The position numbers and the translations under genes were made by a program. This document shows, piece by piece, positions 13,802-18,098 of a DNA stretch of 18,098 nucleotides. The stretch spans positions 1 through 18,098 of the forward strand of contig JBOGWP010000156.1 of the NCBI GenBank assembly GCA_050693875.1, given 5' to 3'. The notes below the pieces were generated by a model that was not told the DNA's origin, did not search any database, and saw only the letters and a list, made by a program, of their open reading frames with translations. Source of the stretch: JBOGWP01 sp050693875 (GTDB taxonomy: Bacteria; Actinomycetota; CADDZG01; JAHWKV01; JBOGWP01). Each line of letters starts with the position of its first letter. Position 1 is the stretch's first letter.

Positions 13802-15061
13802 GTGCCCTCCCAGTTCCGGCTGCGAGCCGGCATCGTGGTCGTGGCGGTGCTCTCGCTCCTCACTCCGGCCACGTCCGCCCAGACGCCCCCCGACGGCGAG
13901 GCGCGCAGCCGCGAGATCCAGGAGCTGCTCGACCGACGCAGCGCCGCGGTGCGAGCGCACGACCGCAACGGGTTCGTCGACACGCTCGATCCTTCGGCCC
14001 CCACGTTTCGCGAGGCGCAGCTTCGCTGGTTCGACGGCGCCCAGGCGATCCCGCTCGCTGCCTTCGAGCTCACGCTCGACCTGGACCGGCTCGGGGAGCT
14101 GACCCGGGAGGTGGACCGGAAGCGCTACGGAGCGCCGGTGGTCGTCGGACATGTCGAGCAGCGGATGGGCATCGAGGGGTTCGATGTGCGCCCTGCTCTC
14201 GACGACCTCTACTACTCCTTCGTCCAGCGCGACGGCCGCTGGCGGATCGCCTCCGACACCGACGTGGAGGACGTCGGCCTCCGCACGGCCCGCCAGCCGT
14301 GGGAGTTCGGCCCGGTCGAGCTCCGGCGCAGCGCTCATTTCCTGATGCTGGTCCATCCCGCCGAGGCGAGGCTCGCCGACGGGCTCCTGCGGCTTGCCGA
14401 GTCGGCGCTGCCGGCGGTCGACCGGACGTGGACCAGTGCCTGGCCGGGCAAGGTTCCGATCTTTGTCCCCTCGAGCGGCGCAGAGCTCGAGCGGCTGCTC
14501 GGCGCCCCGATCGACGTCACCCATTTCGTTGCGTTCGCCTCGGCGATGATCGACCGCTCCGGCGGATGGGATCTGACGGGCGTGCGGGTTTTGCTCAACC
14601 CCTCGACGTTTCTCACCTACGGTCCCGACGGGCGGCGGAGCATCTTCACTCACGAGCTGTTCCACGTCGCCACGCGAGGAGCGGCAGGTCCCTTCATCCC
14701 GGCGTTTCTCGAGGAAGGGTTCGCGCAGTTGGCGGAGGTTGCCGGCTCGTCGCAGCTCGCCCGGCTGACGGTCGGCTCGGCTCGCATCGAGGCCAGGTTG
14801 CCCGAGGACGAGGAGTTCAGTTCCGGCGACGGCCAGGAGATCAGTTCGGCCTATCGCCGTTCGCTGTCGGCGATCCTGTATCTGCGGGACCGGTTCGGGG
14901 TCGAGGGCGTGAACCGCTTCTACCAACGCTACGGGGCCGCGCGGGTCGAGCCGGGCACCGCCGAGCATCACCTCGAGCGGGCGCTCGCCGAGGCGCTCGG
15001 CATCACCCGGGCGCAGTTCGAGGAAGGGTGGAGAGCCACCGCGACCGCGCGCGCCTCCTGA
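13802..15061 (+). CDS. Secreted protein with NTF2-like region and HExxH (peptidase MA-like) metalloprotease domain
   Basis: A 419-residue exported protein. Residues 1-26 form a signal peptide (RLRAGIVVVAVLSLLTPATSA, cut before QTPP). Residues about 35-170 look like an NTF2/SnoaL-type domain (LLDRRSAAVRAHDRNGFVDT, DLYYSFVQRDGRWRIASDTD). The C-terminal half is a gluzincin-type domain of the peptidase MA kind: VRVLLNPSTF, then THELFHVA with HExxH at 284-288, and FLEEGFAQ where Glu304 or Glu305 would be the third zinc ligand. The active-site residues are present, so an active extracellular or periplasm-equivalent protease is plausible; the substrate is unknown. GTG 13802 has GGAG five bases upstream. 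The stop is 12 bases before thrS, which may be co-transcribed or have its own start (see the -10 at 15062). Confidence 0.8.
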   Translation: MPSQFRLRAGIVVVAVLSLLTPATSAQTPPDGEARSREIQELLDRRSAAVRAHDRNGFVDTLDPSAPTFREAQLRWFDGAQAIPLAAFELTLDLDRLGELTREVDRKRYGAPVVVGHVEQRMGIEGFDVRPALDDLYYSFVQRDGRWRIASDTDVEDVGLRTARQPWEFGPVELRRSAHFLMLVHPAEARLADGLLRLAESALPAVDRTWTSAWPGKVPIFVPSSGAELERLLGAPIDVTHFVAFASAMIDRSGGWDLTGVRVLLNPSTFLTYGPDGRRSIFTHELFHVATRGAAGPFIPAFLEEGFAQLAEVAGSSQLARLTVGSARIEARLPEDEEFSSGDGQEISSAYRRSLSAILYLRDRFGVEGVNRFYQRYGAARVEPGTAEHHLERALAEALGITRAQFEEGWRATATARAS

Positions 15062-15067
15062 TACCCT
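15062..15067 (+). promoter_or_regulatory. -10 element for leaderless thrS
   Basis: TACCCT lies exactly six bases before the thrS ATG at 15074 and no ribosome site is present. The same hexamer and spacing occur before the TPR-like gene at 13776. The element overlaps the stop codon region of the preceding gene. No T-box leader or upstream tRNA-like structure fits in this 12-base gap, so T-box control is unlikely. Confidence 0.4.
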
Positions 15068-15073
15068 CGGCCG

Positions 15074-16987
15074 ATGTCTCCCGACGACGCCGCGGCGGCG
15101 TGCTATCAGCTCCCCGACGGGACGCTCGTCGACCTCGGGTCGGCTCCTCCGGCGCCCGATGCGCGGCTCGTGCGCCAGGACGAGGAGCTCGGCCGATCGG
15201 TGCTGCGCCACTCGGCCGCGCACGTGATGGCGCAAGCGGTGCTGTCGCTGTGGCCCGGCGCCAAGTACGCGATCGGTCCCCCGATCGACGGCGGCTTCTA
15301 CTACGACTTCGAGGTGCCCCGGCCTTTCACCCATGACGACCTGGAGCGGGTCGAGGCGAAGATGTCGGAGATTGTCGGCCAGAAGCAGCCCTTCCTCCGC
15401 GAGGAGGTGTCGATGGGCGAGGCGGCGAAGGTCTTCGAGGACCAGCCGTACAAACTGGAGATCATCCAGGGGATCGGCGACGCCTCCTCCGAGCAGGGGG
15501 TGGAGGGGGAGACCGTCTCGCTGTACCGCAACAACGGGGCGTTCGTCGATCTGTGCCGGGGGCCGCACCTGCCCTCCACCGGCGAGATCCGCGCCTTCAA
15601 GCTCCTGCGCTCCTCCGGCGCGTACTGGCGGGGCGACGAGCACCGTCCGATGCTGCAACGGATCTACGGGACCGCGTGGGAGTCGAAGGAGGCGCTCGAC
15701 GGCTACCTCCACCGGCTCGAGGAGGCGGAGCGGCGCGACCACGTGAAGCTCGGCCGCGAGCTCGAGCTGTTCCTGTCCAGCGACCTGCTTCCCTCCGGCA
15801 TGCCGGTCTGGCTTCCGAAGGGGGCCACGGTGCGGCGCGTGCTGGAGAACTACATCCTGGCGGAGGAGCGGAGGGCCGGCTACCAGCACGTCTACACCCC
15901 GCACCTCGGCAAGAAGCACCTCTACGAGGTCTCGGGCCACTGGGAGCACTACCAGGAGAGCATGTATCCGCCGATCCCCCTCGAGAACGAGGAGATCGTG
16001 CTCCGCCCGATGAACTGCCCCCACCACATCCTCATCTACGAGGCGAAGCGGCGGAGCTACCGGGAGCTGCCGCTGCGCATCGCCGAGCTGGGCGGGATGT
16101 ACCGGTACGAGCGGTCGGGGGTGGTGAGGGGGCTCTCGCGGGTGCGCTTCATGACCCTCAACGACGCCCACATCTTCTGCCGGCCGGATCAGATCAAGGA
16201 GGAGTTCTCGACCGTGATGCGGATGGTCGAGAAGGCCTACGCCGCGCTCGGGATCACCCGCTACCGCTACCGCCTGTCGCTGCGCGACCCGAAGGACACC
16301 GAGAAGTTCGTCGACAACACCGCGAAGTGGGACACCGGGGAGCAGGTGCTGCGGGAGGCGATGCAGGACCTGGGGCTCCCGTTCGAGGAGGCGGTGGGCG
16401 AGGCGGCCTTCTACGGTCCCAAGCTCGACATCCAGCTCGCCGACGTGCTCGGCCGGGAGGAGACCTACTCGACGATCCAGCTCGACTTCTATCTCCCGGA
16501 GCGGTTCGGACTCGTCTACATCGGCAGCGACGGCGGCGAGCACCGCCCCGTGATGATCCATCGGGGGGTCCTCTCCACGATGGATCGCATGGTCGCCTAC
16601 CTCATCGAGCTCTACGGGGGCGCCTTCCCGACCTGGCTTGCGCCGGTTCAGGCGGTCGTCGTCCCCATCGCCGACCGCCACGCCGCGTACGCCGGCGAGG
16701 TCGCCGACCAACTCCGCGCTGCTGGGATCCGCCTCGAGGTGAGCGGAGGGGACGAATCCCTGGGGAGCCGGGTTCGCAAGGCGCAGCTGCAGAAGATCCC
16801 CTACACGCTCGTGGTCGGAGATCGCGAGGCGGAGGCGGTCGCGGTGGCGGTCCGGCCGAGGGGTGGGAAGGAGCGGCGCGGTGTGCCGCTGCGGGAATTC
16901 CTGTTCGACATCACCCAGGAGATCGCCCAGCGCACATCACCGGAGGGACGCCGAGACGAGCAGGGTGCTGCCCCCGAGGGCGCCTGA
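15074..16987 (+). CDS. thrS: Threonine--tRNA ligase
   Basis: A 637-residue class II aminoacyl-tRNA synthetase that charges tRNA-Thr. The editing domain has HSAAH (His46, His50) and DLCRGPH (Cys161, His165), the HxxxH and CxxxH sites that hydrolyse Ser-tRNA-Thr. The catalytic core has zinc ligands Cys315 (RPMNCPHH), His366 (LNDAHIFC) and His496 (MIHRGVLSTMDR), plus motif 2 MYRYERSGVVRGLSRVRF. The anticodon-binding domain is at the end (PTWLAPVQAVVVPI, LGSRVRKAQLQKIPYTLVVG). The N-terminus is short: His46 corresponds to His73 of E. coli ThrRS, so about 27 residues of the TGS domain are lacking, with only YQLPDGTLVDLGS recalling it. ATG 15074 has no ribosome site but is six bases after TACCCT. 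The HIT gene follows after six bases. Confidence 0.96.
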   Translation: MSPDDAAAACYQLPDGTLVDLGSAPPAPDARLVRQDEELGRSVLRHSAAHVMAQAVLSLWPGAKYAIGPPIDGGFYYDFEVPRPFTHDDLERVEAKMSEIVGQKQPFLREEVSMGEAAKVFEDQPYKLEIIQGIGDASSEQGVEGETVSLYRNNGAFVDLCRGPHLPSTGEIRAFKLLRSSGAYWRGDEHRPMLQRIYGTAWESKEALDGYLHRLEEAERRDHVKLGRELELFLSSDLLPSGMPVWLPKGATVRRVLENYILAEERRAGYQHVYTPHLGKKHLYEVSGHWEHYQESMYPPIPLENEEIVLRPMNCPHHILIYEAKRRSYRELPLRIAELGGMYRYERSGVVRGLSRVRFMTLNDAHIFCRPDQIKEEFSTVMRMVEKAYAALGITRYRYRLSLRDPKDTEKFVDNTAKWDTGEQVLREAMQDLGLPFEEAVGEAAFYGPKLDIQLADVLGREETYSTIQLDFYLPERFGLVYIGSDGGEHRPVMIHRGVLSTMDRMVAYLIELYGGAFPTWLAPVQAVVVPIADRHAAYAGEVADQLRAAGIRLEVSGGDESLGSRVRKAQLQKIPYTLVVGDREAEAVAVAVRPRGGKERRGVPLREFLFDITQEIAQRTSPEGRRDEQGAAPEGA

Positions 16988-16993
16988 GCGACC

Positions 16994-17473
16994 GTGGAGC
17001 GACTGTTCCGGCCCTGGCGCGCGGCCTACGTGACGGGGCCCAAGGACGAGGGCTGCTTCCTCTGCGAGGCGTTCTCGGCCGGCGACGACCGCGCCTACCT
17101 GGTCGTGGCTCGGGGAGTCGCCGCCGCCACGGTCCTCAACAAGTACCCGTACAACAACGGGCATCTGATGGTGGCGCCTCTGCGCCACCTCGATGACATG
17201 GGTGAGCTCAGCATCGAGGAGCGGGCCGAGGTCATGGATCTCGTGGTGCGGTCCATCGACGCGCTCCGGGCGTCGATGGACCCCGACGGGTTCAATGTCG
17301 GGGCAAACCTGGGGCGGGTGGCCGGGGCGGGGCTGCCCGGGCACCTGCACCTCCACGTCGTCCCGCGCTGGGGCGGAGACACGAACTTCATGCCGGTGAT
17401 CGGCGACACGAAGGTGCTCCCGGAGAGCCTCGAGGAGACCTACGAGCGGCTCCGCGAACGGTTCGGCTCGTAG
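16994..17473 (+). CDS. HIT-family nucleotide hydrolase/phosphorylase
   Basis: A 159-residue histidine-triad protein of the Ap4A phosphorylase/hydrolase-like group. The triad HLHLHVV is at 117-123, with His119 the expected nucleophile that forms the nucleotidyl intermediate. CFLC (21-24) is a probable zinc site found in this subgroup. VLNKYPYNNGHLMVAPLRHL is the conserved substrate-side block. The likely substrates are dinucleoside polyphosphates, by-products of aminoacyl-tRNA synthetases, which suits its place six bases after thrS. The same thrS-HIT order is widely seen in actinobacteria, where a phosphatidylinositol-phosphate synthase gene often comes next; here it does not. GTG 16994 is the start, without a clear ribosome site, so translation is probably coupled to thrS. 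Confidence 0.9.
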   Translation: MERLFRPWRAAYVTGPKDEGCFLCEAFSAGDDRAYLVVARGVAAATVLNKYPYNNGHLMVAPLRHLDDMGELSIEERAEVMDLVVRSIDALRASMDPDGFNVGANLGRVAGAGLPGHLHLHVVPRWGGDTNFMPVIGDTKVLPESLEETYERLRERFGS

Positions 17474-17865
17474 TCACGCCCGGAGCCTGGCTTCCGACGC
17501 CTGGCCGCGGCCGGCGCCGAGGTAGGCGGGTACCCAGGCCAGCACGGGAAGCCAGTACGAGGTCAGGCGGTAGGCAGCACCGCCACCACGGCGATGCTCC
17601 CGGGAACCCCGAAGGCGGTGTAGGTCCCTGCCAGCCCCGCTTCCACTACCCCGACCCCCGGGGTGACGGGCAGGGCCACGAGAAGGTTGGCGACCCGGTA
17701 GCCGAGAATGCCGACGTGCATCCGATACCCGAACCCCAAGAACACCAGCCGGAGCGGCCAGATCTACCGGCCGCCGGGGGCTCGCCAGGCCTCGTAGCCC
17801 AAACCGAGCCAACATTTCTTCCCGGCTTCGGCGGGATTCCTCCGAGGTCTGTTCTGTTCAGTCAT
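17474..17865 (-). pseudogene. Remnant of flippase-like (LPG synthase TM/UPF0104 family) membrane protein gene
   Basis: The remnant begins at ATG 17865 with GAGGA upstream and reads MTEQNRPRRNPAEAGKKCWL before an in-frame TAG (17766-17764). The same frame continues with LVFLGFGYRMHVGILGYRVANLL and ALPVTPGVGVVEAGLAGTYT, then stops at 17563. AYRLTSYWLPVLAWVPAYLG, which should follow VVAVL directly, is in the next frame; one base is missing near 17575. The pieces from GYRVANLL on match the C-terminal end of the lysylphosphatidylglycerol synthase TM (flippase-like) family, whose ITPGGxGVVEAGL block is diagnostic; one Gly is missing here. Full proteins have about 300 residues and eight helices, so some 170-200 internal residues have been lost. 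Whether the first 33 codons are the original N-terminus is a guess. The left IR of an IS begins 15 bases upstream. Confidence 0.7.
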
Positions 17866-17880
17866 GACCTATTCCTCGAA

Positions 17881-17892
17881 GGGGCTATCCAT
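17881..17892. repeat. Left terminal inverted repeat of right IS1595-type copy
   Basis: GGGGCTATCCAT matches the reverse complement of 161-172 at its first ten positions. About 58 bases separate the end from the probable transposase start. Confidence 0.75.
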
Positions 17893-17938
17893 TTAGGTGG
17901 ACTAGACTCAACATGTCCCAAAGGCCCCAATCCTGTCG

Positions 17939-18098
17939 TTGGCCGATTATCCGGGTACCTGGCGAGAGTTCCTCGCGTGGTTCCCCGACGAGCGGGCGTG
18001 CCTGTCGTACCTGGAGCACCTGAGGTGGCCGAAGGGCTTCGTCTGCCCTCGGTGCTCGGCCACCGAGGCCTGGTTGGTCGCAGGCCCGCGCTGGAAGT
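17939..18098 (+). CDS. IS1595-family transposase, N-terminal fragment (3' end beyond window)
   Basis: The frame reads LADYPGTWREFLAWFPDERA followed by CLSYLEHLRWPKGFVCPRCS. This is the typical N-terminus of ISXO2-like transposases: a short helix, the LRWPxGFxCPRC zinc-ribbon entry and the first Cys pair (CPRC), with the second pair expected just beyond the edge. The frame is open back to a TAG at 17903 but has no ATG or GTG. TTG 17939 is the most likely start, and CTG 17933, eight bases after AAGG, is the alternative. An ATG at 17913 is in another frame. The fragment is too short to judge whether the gene is intact. Confidence 0.75.
   Translation, partial: MADYPGTWREFLAWFPDERACLSYLEHLRWPKGFVCPRCSATEAWLVAGPRWK

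Larger units (their letters stand above)
17881..18098 (+). mobile_element. 5' end of a second IS1595-family insertion sequence
   Basis: The element begins with GGGGCTATCC at 17881, identical over ten bases to the inverted end of the left copy, and runs off the right edge inside its transposase gene. The octamer before it is TCCTCGAA (17873-17880). It lies 15 bases upstream of the start codon of the flippase-like remnant and so separates that gene from its original upstream sequence. Confidence 0.8.

Noticed and set aside
15061..15074. T-box riboswitch controlling thrS
   Set aside because: Only 12 bases separate the preceding stop from the thrS start, too few for any T-box leader, and no T-box core sequence is seen in the end of the preceding gene.
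13781..16711. Very long open frame (about 976 codons) on the minus strand
   Set aside because: It runs antisense through the TPR-like, HExxH and thrS genes, all of which have family motifs on their own strands and frames. Long antisense frames are common in high-GC DNA. The composition (Arg, Leu, Val, Glu-rich without motifs) is a mirror of thrS codons.
1..18098. A composite transposon carrying the whole window as cargo
   Set aside because: The IS geometry permits it, but the cargo is core chromosomal (thrS, aldolase, tRNA-Val), and the outer IS halves and target duplications are not visible. A contig ending in repeats explains the same pattern.
1..18098. CRISPR array, toxin-antitoxin pair, defence island or biosynthetic cluster
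   Set aside because: I found no regularly spaced direct repeats, no paired small overlapping toxin/antitoxin-like frames, and no nuclease, helicase, NRPS or PKS motifs in any frame.

Overview
The window is high-GC DNA with GTG starts, 4-base gene overlaps, TANNNT-type -10 elements and a thrS-HIT gene pair. This fits an Actinomycetota chromosome, probably an uncultured soil or groundwater lineage. The lineage is an inference from composition and family resemblance; there is no rRNA here to test it. Most of the window is ordinary chromosomal housekeeping and accessory DNA. I do not see a defence system, CRISPR array, prophage or biosynthetic cluster.

Layout, left to right. Both edges lie inside IS1595-family (ISXO2-like) insertion sequences in the same orientation: the 3' end of one copy at 1-172 and the 5' end of another at 17881-18098. 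An HxlR regulator (279-980, +) follows the left IS and converges on a minus-strand group: a DUF4287/SRPBCC protein (2299-3005, frameshifted), a luciferase-like DUF5519 protein (1775-2260) and an alpha/beta hydrolase (977-1771). Divergent from that group is an acetamidase/formamidase gene (3181-4093) broken by about seven single-base indels. Next is a translationally coupled minus-strand pair, a PfpI/DJ-1 protein and a bacterial eRF1-like (baeRF/Vms1-like) protein (5828-4111), with an O-methyltransferase divergent from it (5924-6556).

The middle holds an exported surface protein with a DNRLRE/CBM96-type domain (minus), a polytopic diguanylate cyclase (8022-9623), tRNA-Val(CAC) (9701-9772), a gene-poor stretch of about 400 bases with a plausible promoter, and a secreted DUF1996 protein (10179-11111). 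That gene converges, across a 12-bp perfect hairpin, on a class I fructose-bisphosphate aldolase (11248-12270, minus).

The right third holds a minus-strand pair (small TPR-like protein and MidA/NDUFAF7-type methyltransferase, GTGA overlap). Divergent from it over only 25 bp is a secreted HExxH protein, then thrS (637 aa, shortened N-terminus) and a HIT hydrolase. The phosphatidylinositol-phosphate synthase gene that often follows this pair in Actinobacteria is absent. In its place is a broken remnant of a flippase-like (LPG synthase TM family) gene running up to the IS.

Main oddities: IS copies at both ends with different junction octamers; three broken genes in which eight of nine frame breaks are single-base losses, while about 13 kb of other genes is intact; and a repeated TACCCT-N6-ATG arrangement suggesting leaderless transcription.
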